Positions 53,221 through 62,748 of a stretch of 64,000 nucleotides of DNA are shown here, one piece after another. The stretch covers positions 1 through 64,000 of the forward strand of contig JAIDCJ010000010.1 in assembly GCA_029055875.1 (NCBI GenBank), read 5' to 3'. This DNA comes from Clostridia bacterium (GTDB lineage Bacteria > Bacillota > Clostridia > Christensenellales > Borkfalkiaceae). The notes under the pieces are model-generated. The model had not been told where the DNA came from, ran no database searches, and saw only the letters and a program-made list of their open reading frames with translations. Position 1 is the first letter of the stretch; every line of letters starts with the position of its first letter. The position numbers and the translations under genes are program-made.

Positions 53221-53984
53221 AAGGTATCAACTTTGAATACGGATACAAATCTCTTTATTCCGAAAGAGCTTCGATGATTAAGCGCGCTGGGTTTGATTCC
53301 GTGTTGCTCAGTTACGACGAATTTGTTGAAGATGCAATGCTTTCCATTCGGAATGCCGGACTTAATATAGATGCACTACATTTGCCGTACCGTAAGATGG
53401 TAAACAATATTTGGCTGAGTGGCGACGTGTCTGAGCCGTATTTGCAGCTGTTATCAGGTTGCATTGCGTATGCAGATAAAATGGGGATAAGAAGGGTTGT
53501 TGCGCATATTACGAGCACCGATAGCCCGCCACCAAAGAATATCAGGGGCGTAGAATTTATAAACAAACTACTCGCCGTGTGCGAGAAGTATAACGTTTAT
53601 CTCTGTTTGGAGAATTTGCGCAGGCTCGATTATCTGGAATATATTTTTGAAGAATGCGGAAGTCGGCTTCTCGGGTTTTGTTTTGATAGCGGTCATGCTT
53701 CGGCGTTTACCCACAACCCAACTTCGTTTCCTTGGGAAAAGTTCGGTGAAAAACTAACGTGCGTACACTTGCATGATAATAACGGGGTAGACGACGAGCA
53801 CTTGTTGCCGTTCGATGGGTCACTGCCTTGGGAAGTTATTGCACCTAAAATTGGGCACTATTGCAAGACGGGAGCCGTTTCACTTGAACTTCACGACGGT
53901 GCAAGAGCAAGATATAACGGTTCCGAAGAAGAATTTTTAAATATGGCGTATCAACGGATTTCCAAAATTTATAATCTTATGTGA
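53217..53984 (+). CDS. Sugar phosphate isomerase/epimerase-like TIM barrel
   Basis: A 255-residue protein of the xylose isomerase-like TIM barrel (AP endonuclease 2) superfamily. Metal-binding signatures are visible: IDALHLPYR near 51-59, RRVVAHITSTDS near 92-103, YLCLENLRRLDYLEYIF near 122-138, GFCFDSGHASAF near 146-157, and LTCVHLHDNNGVDDEHLLPFDGSLPW near 180-205, with AVSLELHDGAR at the end. Members isomerise or epimerise sugars, inositols or hydroxy acids using divalent metal. It starts within the end of the previous gene (ATGA overlap), so translation is coupled. Confidence 0.87.
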   Translation: MKGINFEYGYKSLYSERASMIKRAGFDSVLLSYDEFVEDAMLSIRNAGLNIDALHLPYRKMVNNIWLSGDVSEPYLQLLSGCIAYADKMGIRRVVAHITSTDSPPPKNIRGVEFINKLLAVCEKYNVYLCLENLRRLDYLEYIFEECGSRLLGFCFDSGHASAFTHNPTSFPWEKFGEKLTCVHLHDNNGVDDEHLLPFDGSLPWEVIAPKIGHYCKTGAVSLELHDGARARYNGSEEEFLNMAYQRISKIYNLM

Positions 53985-53993
53985 GATGGATAA

Positions 53994-55295
53994 ATGAAAA
54001 TAGAAGAATACGAAAGAGATAGTATAGCTGCTTATATAAAGGCTGAACGCTACGTTAATGACGGTTCACCCAGCAGGTTTTCCCAAAATACCACCAAGAT
54101 AGGCGCACCGACGTCTGCAATCGGTGGGTTTGACGTCGTTTTGGCTGAGTTGCCCAAGGATATCTTTTGCCGTGACGTCGGCGACGAGCAATGCGGATTA
54201 CCGAAAGGAACGATGTTAATACATCCCGATATGATGGATAATCCTATTTTGCGTGATGTCGGCATCAAACAATGCGGCAAAGAGTTCGTATATCCGACCG
54301 CGAGCGGAAGAACGGTATTTGACGCTGACGATAAGCGGTTTTATAAACTTGCATATCTGAATTATTTGGGTCGCATAATACGGCACATGGAATATAATCG
54401 TCTCATGTCCGCAAAAGAGGCGACGGATTTGCTGGTGCGTGTTGCGACAGATAACAGAGCGAACAAGAGATTTAGTTTGCTTAAAGAAGATTGCGGTCGT
54501 GTTGCGTTTTTGCCGATAGATCCCAAGACGGTCGACCCTTCCTTAAAAATTCCCCAACAGTGTATTGATTCTGGGCTTTACGAGTGGGGCGTTTTGTTCC
54601 GCGAGTTCAATCCGTATCCTTACGTAAAAGAGAAGGAGTATCTCGTTCCGTTCTTTTCTCTTTTCGGCGGAGAATACAAGCCTGAAACTAACGAGTTTTC
54701 TAAGGATCACGAGATATTTATTTCGCAGATTTTTAAAAAGCAAAGTAAATCGTTAGAGAGATTTTTGCTTGATGAATTGCTGTTTCCTCTCTATAATACA
54801 TATTTTGATTGCTTATTGCTCGGCGGTGTGGAGTTGGAAGCACACGCACAAAATATGCTGGTAACGCTGAATAAGGACTATCAGATTAAACGAATCGTAT
54901 GTCGCGATCTTGAATCGGCGGGCAGGGATATGGATTTGATAAAGTATCTGAATATAGATTATGCGACGACCATCACAGATTATAAGTGTAATTACAGAAA
55001 GCCCAAAGACCCTGATCAGAAATACGATAAGTATACTATTACGCATAGTTTTATGTTTGATTTTAAGTTGGGTGAATATATAGTTACGCCGATGTTGGAG
55101 AAGTTGAAGCAAATATACCCCAGTATGAATATTGCGCAAATAACAGAGGAGTTAAAGGACTTCAACAGACAGTTTATTAAGCTGTTGCCACTGGGATTTT
55201 TCCCTCCCGATTGGTGCCACTATGAAAATATCAATTTCGAAGAAACAGGCAAACCTCGCGTATACATTTGGCAGGATAATCCCAAATACAGATAA
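53994..55295 (+). CDS. IucA/IucC-like (NIS) synthetase
   Basis: A 433-residue protein that shows the landmarks of the NRPS-independent siderophore (IucA/IucC) synthetases: LIHPDM at 75-80 in place of the usual HPWQ region, PTASGRTVF at 101-109, a helix with YKLAYLNYLGRIIR, and the core GGVELEAHAQNMLV (278-290) followed by RDLESAG (304-310). Full-length NIS enzymes have about 580-620 residues, so this one is compact; the ferric reductase-like C-terminal FhuF domain is missing. NIS enzymes join a carboxylate such as citrate to an amine or alcohol with ATP. The actual substrates are unknown and the relationship is remote. Confidence 0.68.
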   Translation: MKIEEYERDSIAAYIKAERYVNDGSPSRFSQNTTKIGAPTSAIGGFDVVLAELPKDIFCRDVGDEQCGLPKGTMLIHPDMMDNPILRDVGIKQCGKEFVYPTASGRTVFDADDKRFYKLAYLNYLGRIIRHMEYNRLMSAKEATDLLVRVATDNRANKRFSLLKEDCGRVAFLPIDPKTVDPSLKIPQQCIDSGLYEWGVLFREFNPYPYVKEKEYLVPFFSLFGGEYKPETNEFSKDHEIFISQIFKKQSKSLERFLLDELLFPLYNTYFDCLLLGGVELEAHAQNMLVTLNKDYQIKRIVCRDLESAGRDMDLIKYLNIDYATTITDYKCNYRKPKDPDQKYDKYTITHSFMFDFKLGEYIVTPMLEKLKQIYPSMNIAQITEELKDFNRQFIKLLPLGFFPPDWCHYENINFEETGKPRVYIWQDNPKYR

Positions 55296-55313
55296 ATTAT
55301 TTTAGGAGTGATT

Positions 55314-56279
55314 ATGAACAAATCGCAATTTGACACAATCGTTAACGAATATCTTATCCGTACGGATAAGGACGGTAACAGACTTAAAATGGATAGCATT
55401 ATAATTTCAGATTCCGACGGTAATTATTTTAAGCATTGTTTCTCGGGTAATGACGGGCTACACGCAGTAAGGTCGGTATGCAAATCGGTCGTATCTATGT
55501 GTCTTGGAATCGTTATGAGTGATAAGGATCATCGTTATACCGATACTGAACTGACTTTTGATACGAAAGTCTGGCCTATTATTAAGGACAAGGTCAATCT
55601 TACAAATGTGGATAATCTTGCACGACTTGAAAAGTTGACGATGTTTAACCTGTTTACGCATAGTATAGGATTTAATGTTAAGTTGTTAAAGAGTAAAGAC
55701 GTAAAAGGCATAGATCCTACGACGTATCTTGACCTTGTTTGTAATACGCCGCTTGTGTACGAACCTGGCGAATCTTTCCTTTATTCCAACGCCGCGCCGT
55801 TTTTGCTTGCCGTTGTATTTCAGGAGATAACGGGTATCAATCTGGCGGATTTTGCTAACGAGCACATATTCAAAAAAATCGGTATCAACTCGTATGCTTG
55901 GCGTAATTACGGCAAGTATTGCGCAGGTTCGACGGGACTTGAATTGCAAAGTGATGACCTCCATAAAATAGCGCAATTAATTGCTAATGACGGGAAATAC
56001 AACGGACGGCAAATTATTCCTGCCGAATGGATAATTAAGATGCGTACGCCGCAGGTACTCACTCCGTCTATGTATGACGAACAGAGGGTTTTCCCCAAGT
56101 ATGCTTACGGATTATTGATGTGGGTATGCGGTAACGAGGTGGACAGCAACTATTTTATTGATGGCAGCAACGGACAATATATAATAATAATTCCGAAGAA
56201 AAAGCTGGTTATTACCACTTTGGCCGATCAATCGGATATGAAACCGATAACTGTGTGCCTGCGCAGTTTGATTTCATGA
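55314..56279 (+). CDS. Serine beta-lactamase-fold (class C/DD-peptidase-like) protein, cytoplasmic
   Basis: A 321-residue protein of the beta-lactamase/penicillin-binding protein family. The nucleophile motif is Ser54-Val-Cys-Lys57, the second motif Tyr157-Ser-Asn159, and a DGSNGQ stretch near 280 stands where KTG or HTG would be. There is no signal peptide or transmembrane helix, unlike true beta-lactamases and cell-wall enzymes. It may therefore be a cytoplasmic esterase, acyltransferase or amidase acting in the pathway. AGGAG precedes the ATG at 55314; a GTG two codons earlier is possible. The next gene starts ten bases behind its stop. Confidence 0.87.
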   Translation: MNKSQFDTIVNEYLIRTDKDGNRLKMDSIIISDSDGNYFKHCFSGNDGLHAVRSVCKSVVSMCLGIVMSDKDHRYTDTELTFDTKVWPIIKDKVNLTNVDNLARLEKLTMFNLFTHSIGFNVKLLKSKDVKGIDPTTYLDLVCNTPLVYEPGESFLYSNAAPFLLAVVFQEITGINLADFANEHIFKKIGINSYAWRNYGKYCAGSTGLELQSDDLHKIAQLIANDGKYNGRQIIPAEWIIKMRTPQVLTPSMYDEQRVFPKYAYGLLMWVCGNEVDSNYFIDGSNGQYIIIIPKKKLVITTLADQSDMKPITVCLRSLIS

Positions 56280-56289
56280 GGTAAAAGTT

Positions 56290-59001
56290 ATGGTGGATAA
56301 CAGCTATATAGAAATATATTTCAGAATTGCCGTGATTCTTAACGAGTCCGGCTTATTAAGGAACAATTACAGTAATATTATTCCAAACTTAGATATGCTC
56401 ATGAATTCGGCGAACGACGCCGGAAGTAAGATCAGAAAGCGATATCTTTTTACTGGATTTACCCGTTCGAATTTGTCGGATATGTTCAATGTGGAAAACG
56501 ACAATTACATAAATAACTTTGATGCATTGTTTATATCCACAAACGCAACCAACGATAATGAAGTAAAATCGAAACTTACCGCAAATACCGAAGTATTGGC
56601 TGAGTTTTTAAATTCGGGTAGGGGTTTGTTCATCGGCTCGCAGAAGAAGCTGAGTGACAAGCCCGACACGATTTCGTTTTTGCCCGACACGATTTCATAC
56701 AGCTACGTCAAGCGTCCGGAGATTAAATCGTCAGAGGGCGAGATAAGTATAGTAAACGAAAAATCTCCGATAGTGGCGGGTTGTGACGGCAATGAGATAA
56801 CGAACAAATGTCACAATAACAAATTTAAAGACCACGTTTACAGATCCTGGCTGCAACTCAATTATTCCGAGCTGTTTGAACCGATATTGGTTGATAAAAA
56901 AGAAAACAGTCGCGTTTTGCTCGTTCGCGCGAAAAATCAAAAGATAGTTTATACTACTATTTCCGCAGATTACGAAGAGCAGAATGAGCTTCTACATAAC
57001 ATTATAATTTATATAACTGAGGGTATATCTTCAATAGGCTTTTTCGGCAATGTAAATAATATGCATTTCGAGGCCTCTAAGTTTAGCGATCTTTTTTTGA
57101 GTGCTAAAATCAACAAAATGACTTTTGATATTTATGGTTCGCTTGATATTACTCCTGATGTTTTAAGCAAAAAAATATACGTAATATCACCTGAATTCGA
57201 TTTTGAGGAAGTCAAAGAGTTTTGGCGGGGTTTGCTCAGCAAGAGTAAAGATCTTAAAAAGATTCTATATATACACGACAGTAATAAGTGCGATAATGCA
57301 ATAACCGAATACAGAAATTACAGCAATACGGATTTACGGTTACAGCAGGTCATACAATGGGTTGAAAAAACTCTCGATAAAAAGACTCGAGATAAGGAAG
57401 AAAAAAGCCGTCGCGAAGAAGAGGAAAAGAAAAAACGCGAGAGCGTTTCAGCCACCGATGCGGCGAGAGAACATGGCTCGAAGAAAGCTCCTCGTACCGT
57501 CGTTCATTGGGGTGCCGATTTTTGGACGACTTATGATACTATGACCTTCTTTTACGAGCTATCGCAGACTTATGGTGAGCAGTATGCCGACATAATTGCG
57601 AGCTATGCGCCGTCAGTCCTTGATTCGTGGGAATCTCATTACCGTTTACCAGATAAAAACGATAGCGCAAGCAGCGATAACGACGAAATCGGCAGCTATG
57701 ACGGTATGTTGAATTGCTCGTGTGCTATGCTTGAAATGTTTTATCTGTTTCATCTTGACGAGTTAAAGGCAAACGGAAAATTTAAAGGCAGATCGTTTCA
57801 AAAGTATCGTACGGAAAGCACGCTGGAATATATCAAGCAATGTCTCAATAAGGTTGCGGGCGCAAGCTATTTGCTCGATATGGAATCCTCGATAATTTCA
57901 TTTTATAATCTAAAACGAATTGCGGGAGATGATCCTATCGTCAAAACGCTGTTCGAGCCTGAAAAAGATGGGACAAGTTATGTACAAAAATTGCTTAAAA
58001 AAGTAGTTAAGGATAGGATACTCGAAAAGTTTAAGGGTGTTATTCATAAACCTGCAAACAGTGGGCAAGTCAGTAAGTATTATGCGCATCAAACGGATAC
58101 GCAGGAACTTTGTAAAGATATTGAAATTATTGGCCTTGCCCTTTCCGATGAGGACAACATTTTCGAGAGTGACGAGCAGTTGGATGCTATAAAACGCTGT
58201 CTGTTCCATCATATCGTGCAGCTTAAATCAAAGCAGGTTAATGGGTGTTGGATAAATCTCAATCGTACTGCGGCAATTTTTAAATCGCTTATTCGTGCGA
58301 AGTATTTGTACGACGATATAGAAACAGAATGCTCGTTTGAGCTTAACAGCGTATTGTCGCAGCTTATAGGCGTAACGCTCAACTATATTAACAAGACTGT
58401 GAGTGGTCAAGATAAAAAATTCGATCGCAGTAGCGCCTGGATGAGCGATCTGATGGCAACCGTTACCACCGCATATTCTCTTTGCGTATACAACCGTTCG
58501 AATAAGAGCCTTGCGTACGAAATAGAGCATTCGATATTAAATAGCGTTGACAGCATTATCGGCGCCGCCTCGGTAGAGATGGCGGCAATAGAAATGACGC
58601 GAATGAGAAACCGAATAACTGATATTTTGCAGGAGAAAAGTGCTTGTGAACGCGAGCTCGAAACCTTGAAGAGCAATTATAAAAAAGAGGAAGCGGACAA
58701 TAAATACCGCCATTTAAAATTACGGAATACTATGGTATTGGCTATCGTGTTTTTGTTCGTCATAGCCGTAGAACAGTTTATAGTTATTGCGCAATACGGT
58801 ATGTTCAACAAATTCTTGACTTGGTTGTTCTCTCTCTTAGGAACTATTGTCGCGTTTGGCGTGTCAATTCTACTTAAAAACCTGATAGAAAAGAAGATGT
58901 TTATGACTGATGACGATTTAAAAGAAGCCAGCATGAAAAAACAAGCCCGTAAAGAAAAAAAACAGGAGAAAAAGCGCAAAAAAGCGGAGAAGAGTGAGTA
59001 A
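56290..59001 (+). CDS. Large membrane protein with GATase-like N-terminus; unrecognised
   Basis: A 903-residue protein I do not recognise as a whole. Residues about 1-245 have the pattern of a class I glutamine amidotransferase-like (ThuA/DUF4350-type) domain without a catalytic Cys-His pair that I can assign (FDALFISTNA, LAEFLNSGRGLFIGS). A charged coiled coil lies near 355-395. The region about 405-790 is helical with Trp/Gly-containing turns (GCWINLNRTAAIFKSLI, SSAWMSDLMATVTTAYSLC), which could be an alpha/alpha toroid. A second coiled coil (about 775-812), two hydrophobic helices (about 816-838 and 843-863) and a very basic tail (KKQARKEKKQEKKRKKAEK) follow. The bulk should lie in the cytoplasm, anchored near its C-terminus. 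Confidence 0.72.
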   Translation: MVDNSYIEIYFRIAVILNESGLLRNNYSNIIPNLDMLMNSANDAGSKIRKRYLFTGFTRSNLSDMFNVENDNYINNFDALFISTNATNDNEVKSKLTANTEVLAEFLNSGRGLFIGSQKKLSDKPDTISFLPDTISYSYVKRPEIKSSEGEISIVNEKSPIVAGCDGNEITNKCHNNKFKDHVYRSWLQLNYSELFEPILVDKKENSRVLLVRAKNQKIVYTTISADYEEQNELLHNIIIYITEGISSIGFFGNVNNMHFEASKFSDLFLSAKINKMTFDIYGSLDITPDVLSKKIYVISPEFDFEEVKEFWRGLLSKSKDLKKILYIHDSNKCDNAITEYRNYSNTDLRLQQVIQWVEKTLDKKTRDKEEKSRREEEEKKKRESVSATDAAREHGSKKAPRTVVHWGADFWTTYDTMTFFYELSQTYGEQYADIIASYAPSVLDSWESHYRLPDKNDSASSDNDEIGSYDGMLNCSCAMLEMFYLFHLDELKANGKFKGRSFQKYRTESTLEYIKQCLNKVAGASYLLDMESSIISFYNLKRIAGDDPIVKTLFEPEKDGTSYVQKLLKKVVKDRILEKFKGVIHKPANSGQVSKYYAHQTDTQELCKDIEIIGLALSDEDNIFESDEQLDAIKRCLFHHIVQLKSKQVNGCWINLNRTAAIFKSLIRAKYLYDDIETECSFELNSVLSQLIGVTLNYINKTVSGQDKKFDRSSAWMSDLMATVTTAYSLCVYNRSNKSLAYEIEHSILNSVDSIIGAASVEMAAIEMTRMRNRITDILQEKSACERELETLKSNYKKEEADNKYRHLKLRNTMVLAIVFLFVIAVEQFIVIAQYGMFNKFLTWLFSLLGTIVAFGVSILLKNLIEKKMFMTDDDLKEASMKKQARKEKKQEKKRKKAEKSE

Positions 59002-59015
59002 CGTAACGCATTATT

Positions 59016-59606
59016 ATGTTTATATATCTTGTAAGACATGGAGAAACCGAATCAATCCGTAGGTCTGGCTGGGGCGATAATCGTTTGACACCTTATGGTT
59101 GTCAACAAGCCTATAATTTACGCGAATTAGTATTGAATAGGAAAAATGAGCTTGATATAGGAAAAATTTATTCAAGCGATTTGCAGCGTTCAATTGAAAC
59201 CGCATTACCGACAGCAGAAGCTCTGCATCTAAATATTACACGTTGTCCTGACTTCCGTGCTCCCGATAATGGAGTTTTGGCTAATATGCCGTCTGAAGAA
59301 GCAGATATTAAATTTCCAGGCTTGCATTATTACAGCTTGGATTTTGATCAAAAATATCCTGGTGGAGAAAGCCCGCATGAATTTTATGACAGAGTAATCG
59401 TCGCCTGGAAAAAATTTGTAAAGATGGTTTTACCAGATCGCCAAAATGCAATTTTGTTTTCGCACAGTAGCGTTATTAGAGTCGTGTATTGTTTTGTTGA
59501 AAATCTCCCATATAATAATAAAGATAATGGCAAAATACCGGAGGCGGAGCTATTAGCTATAGATTTATTTGATGAAGATAATTTAAGATGTTTATTTAAA
59601 TTATGA
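59016..59606 (+). CDS. Histidine phosphatase (phosphoglycerate mutase-like)
   Basis: A 196-residue histidine phosphatase. The catalytic RHGE motif is at 7-10 (LVRHGET), Arg in SSDLQRSIETA near 53-63 and the second His in LFSHSSVIR near 148-156 are present. Members remove phosphate from sugars, nucleotides, lipids or proteins. It is the last gene of the operon, 14 bases behind the large membrane protein gene, with a poor ribosome site. Together with the HAD enzyme it gives the operon two phosphatases against two kinases. No strong terminator follows; a 7-bp hairpin at 59628-59647 lacks a T tract. Confidence 0.88.
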   Translation: MFIYLVRHGETESIRRSGWGDNRLTPYGCQQAYNLRELVLNRKNELDIGKIYSSDLQRSIETALPTAEALHLNITRCPDFRAPDNGVLANMPSEEADIKFPGLHYYSLDFDQKYPGGESPHEFYDRVIVAWKKFVKMVLPDRQNAILFSHSSVIRVVYCFVENLPYNNKDNGKIPEAELLAIDLFDEDNLRCLFKL

Positions 59607-59741
59607 CCATTGTTCTAAGTAATCTGTAATAGAATTATTGTTCTATTGGATGAGTTTCGATTGCAGATTAGTGTTTTTCATAGTAAGACAATGGGGATAC
59701 GCCTTTTTGTATATTGGTCGTTCCCTGTATTCTTTTTTCGA

Positions 59742-59747
59742 TATAAT
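59742..59747 (+). promoter_or_regulatory. Possible -10 element of the degenerate element gene
   Basis: TATAAT six bases before the ATG at 59753. No convincing -35 box lies at the right distance, so this is weak. If real, the transcript would be leaderless. Confidence 0.3.
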
Positions 59748-59752
59748 ACCTT

Positions 59753-62305
59753 ATGCAAAACGGTTATCGAATAATTTCCGTTGAGACAGCGGATATATAT
59801 AAGAACGAACAAGAAGACGGCGTTGCTGTCAGGTACAAGTTGCCCGACGTGAAGAGCGACGCCCATTTTTGGTTGTTTAAAAACAAATTAGATTATTCGT
59901 TAGATAGTATTGAGCTTGAAAAAGCGTACACTCGAATTTGCCGCAAAAAGTTCTCCTTTGTGGATGAACATAATAATCACTATACTATTGCCGTTATCAA
60001 TGTGAAGTTTAATTTTACATATAAGATGGAGGGCGGTAGGTCCCTAAAAGTCAAACAACTGCGAGAATACTTTTATGCCAACGGTTTTAATGTGAGCGGT
60101 ATTCACTACGTTAGATATAAACGCAGCGCTGGAAGTTCACTCGAAGGCACTTGTTTATTCATAGACGAGCGGTTATAAAGTACATGACAAAATGGAGCGA
60201 GTGTGGACTGAAACCGAAGAACGATCTTGCCTCGTGGGAATCGTATCGAGCGTTATCGCTAAGCAGCATAAAAGGCACGATTAAAATACCGCTTGACGGA
60301 ATTCTATTTGTTCCGGATTATAAAAGCACGTTTACTGACGAAGTTGTTTCCGTAGAAATGCAAGACGGTAAATTGACTGCTTAAACTAAACAAACTCAAA
60401 TCACCAATGACATTTGGGACGGAGAAAGTCTTTTAGATGCAAGCTTGTTTGTAGGTGAATATGCGGATAAGCATATGCTACTTCTGCGCAACAAGTTTTT
60501 CAAGTCGTGCGCATTTAAGACGAAACTGCAAAAATGGATTAAAGACAAAAGCATTACGCTTGATGACTTGAAAGCTCGCGGCTTTATTACGCTTGCGAAA
60601 GATATAAGCCAAATCGTAATGGTAACAACGCCCAATAGCTTGAAATATCTCAAATTTGCTGGTGCATTGAACGACAAGAATATTCGTCAATGGACAGAAA
60701 ACGTAAACAGTACCTTGGGCGTAGTCAAATGGGATAAACGTACAAAGTATTTCGGCGGTAAATTAGTTCAAAGCAGTTATCAATTTTTGAACACGCTTGG
60801 GCTTACCGAACAAGAGGTCAACGAATTATTACAGTCGAGCTTTAAATATATTTCCTATGTTCGCAAAGATATAGACTTTATGCGTTTCCACTTCGCCGTC
60901 GCTTATGTAAAAGAAAGCGACGGCGAAGTGGAAACGCCGGATGGTCTTGCTGACCGCGCCGACGTAATTTTCAAACTTCTATATGACAGCCCGTTTTTCG
61001 ATCAGACGGCACTATATTCCAATTTCAAAAATGACGTTGTAAGCAGTTTGAAAGAAAAATTATGGAAAGGACATATTCTTTTGAATGGCACAAACGCTAC
61101 ATTGTTCGGTAACGGTGCGGAGCTATTAAAATATGTTGCTGGAGAAGAAGTAACAAGCGAACTAAAGAACGGTCAAATTCGTTGTGAAAGATTTGAGAAT
61201 GGTGCAAAGTTGCTCTGCGCTCGCTCACCGCATATAACTATGGCTAATCTTTATCTTGTGGAAAACAAGCTCGGCAGCAAATATGGGATTACTTTGATTT
61301 AGGCGATAACATTGTTTGCGTAAACGCTATCAATGAAAATATACAGCAACGCCTGAACGGTTGCGATTACGATTTCGATACAATGCTTATAACGGATGAC
61401 AAGTTATTGGTAGAGTCTGCGGAGAAAAACAACAGCCTTTTCAAAGTTCCCGTTTGCAGTATAATGTCGGGCGGGAATGCGAGCAATGCTCTTTCCGAGC
61501 TCGACCACAAGACAAGCGAAAACAAAATCGGTGAAATTGTTAATCTGTCGCAAAAACTTAACAGCCTTATTTGGGACAAGCTCAATAGCGGCGCAAGCAC
61601 GACAGATATACTTCCTATTTATAAGGACGTTTGTAAACTCGCCGTTCTTTCGGGATTGGAAATAGATAAAGCAAAACGCGCCTATGACAATGTAAACGTC
61701 GGCGCAGAACTTACGGCTCTGCGCAAGAAATACAATGCTCCTGCGCCAATATTCTTTCAAGAGATAGATGAAGCATATAGAAACGGAGAGAAGCAATACA
61801 CCTTTTATAACACAACGATGGATTATATCTATAAGGCTGTAAAGTTGTTCCACTTCCGCAAAGGTAAAGCGAAAGTTAAAGACTATGAGCCTATCTCGCG
61901 AATATTCGGCAATAAAACGACTTCGGACAATGCAACCAATTATCGTCACCGCGACAAAATTATAGAAATCTGCGACGAATATAAGGCACGACTAAGCAAG
62001 TTATATATGGCGCTTCGCTCGGCAGACGAAAAAGAACGCGAAGTTATATACGAAAGAATACAGGATGAAAAAGTCGAAAGAGACCATAAGGTTTCGAGGT
62101 GGCTTACGAGCATAAACGTGATGCTTTTTGTAATACGGCATTATGAGAAGAACAGTCCGTCAGATTGGCGCATTTATGCGCCACTTATAAACACGCCGCT
62201 GTTTCAAAAAGAAATGCTTGCTTACCCAGTGCCGGAGTTTTTATCGTAGAAGATCCCGACGGAGAGTATTGTTTGTACGGCAGAAATTTTACAAAAACAA
62301 TGTAA
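59753..62305 (+). pseudogene. Decayed large mobile-element protein with DxDxD motif
   Basis: Pieces in three frames join into one protein of about 850 residues. The first piece (59753-60178) contains YVRYKRSAGSSLEG and CLFIDERL; a one-base deletion near 60177 moves the frame. The second piece is cut by an in-frame TAA at 60382-60384 and continues with TNDIWDGESLLDASLFVGEY up to 61302, including RSPHITMANLYLVE. A second one-base deletion near 61286 leads to DYFDLGDNIVCVNAINEN and NGCDYDFDTMLITDD. A third deletion in a T run near 62240 leads to EDPDGEYCLYGRNF and the stop at 62303. I recall homologues as uncharacterised proteins of clostridial integrative elements. The D-x-D-x-D motif resembles two-barrel RNA polymerase active sites, which is only a suggestion. 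Confidence 0.75.
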
Positions 62306-62637
62306 AAAGTGAAAGAGCCTAAAAGGTCAATAAGTTTTGTGTGAGGCATTATCAAACCCAATCGGGCTTAAACTACTATTTTCGACACTATTTTGTGACA
62401 AAAACTGCTTAATGAAAGCACCATAATAAAATTAAGTAATCGGCGTAATAGGACGCGCACGAACAGAGCGCGAACATAGCTCGACTGTGGACAACAGTCG
62501 GGCTTTTTATATTGCTGGACAAAGCATGTATCAAATACATTTTCAAGGAGGAAAAAGCAAACAAAAAAAACAAGGCGTAGCTGTCAGCCTCAAAAACGAC
62601 GGTAACGGTATATTTAATATTAGGGGTGATAACTGAG
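62306..62637. other. Intergenic stretch of the mobile element
   Basis: About 330 bases without a supportable gene. It contains short near-repeats (GCGCACGAACA and GCGCGAACA, near 62453-62475) and a terminator at 62478-62508. A short in-frame stretch ending KNDGNGIFNIRGDN (stop near 62635) lies behind AGGAGG but has no ATG. Confidence 0.55.
62478..62508 (+). terminator. Rho-independent terminator
   Basis: A 10-bp stem with one G-U pair (62478-62487 with 62495-62504), a seven-base loop and five T. It lies about 170 bases behind the decayed gene. Confidence 0.85.
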
Positions 62638-62720
62638 CCTGTCGGTAATAGCGAGGAACGTATTTGGCTTGCCAAATACCGCCGACAGGTCGGCGTCCTC
62701 GTTAGGGAGTACCCTAAGAC
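62638..62720 (+). other. Nested inverted repeats, candidate oriT
   Basis: CCTGTCGG (62638-62645) pairs with CCGACAGG (62682-62689), and inside GTATTTGGC (62660-62668) pairs with GCCAAATAC (62671-62679). A third repeat TTAGGG/CCCTAA stands near 62702-62717. The block lies just before mobC, the usual place of a transfer origin in mobilizable elements. Regulation of mobC is an alternative. Confidence 0.5.
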
Positions 62721-62748
62721 CCCGATAAAACGGAATGAACAAGGAGGA

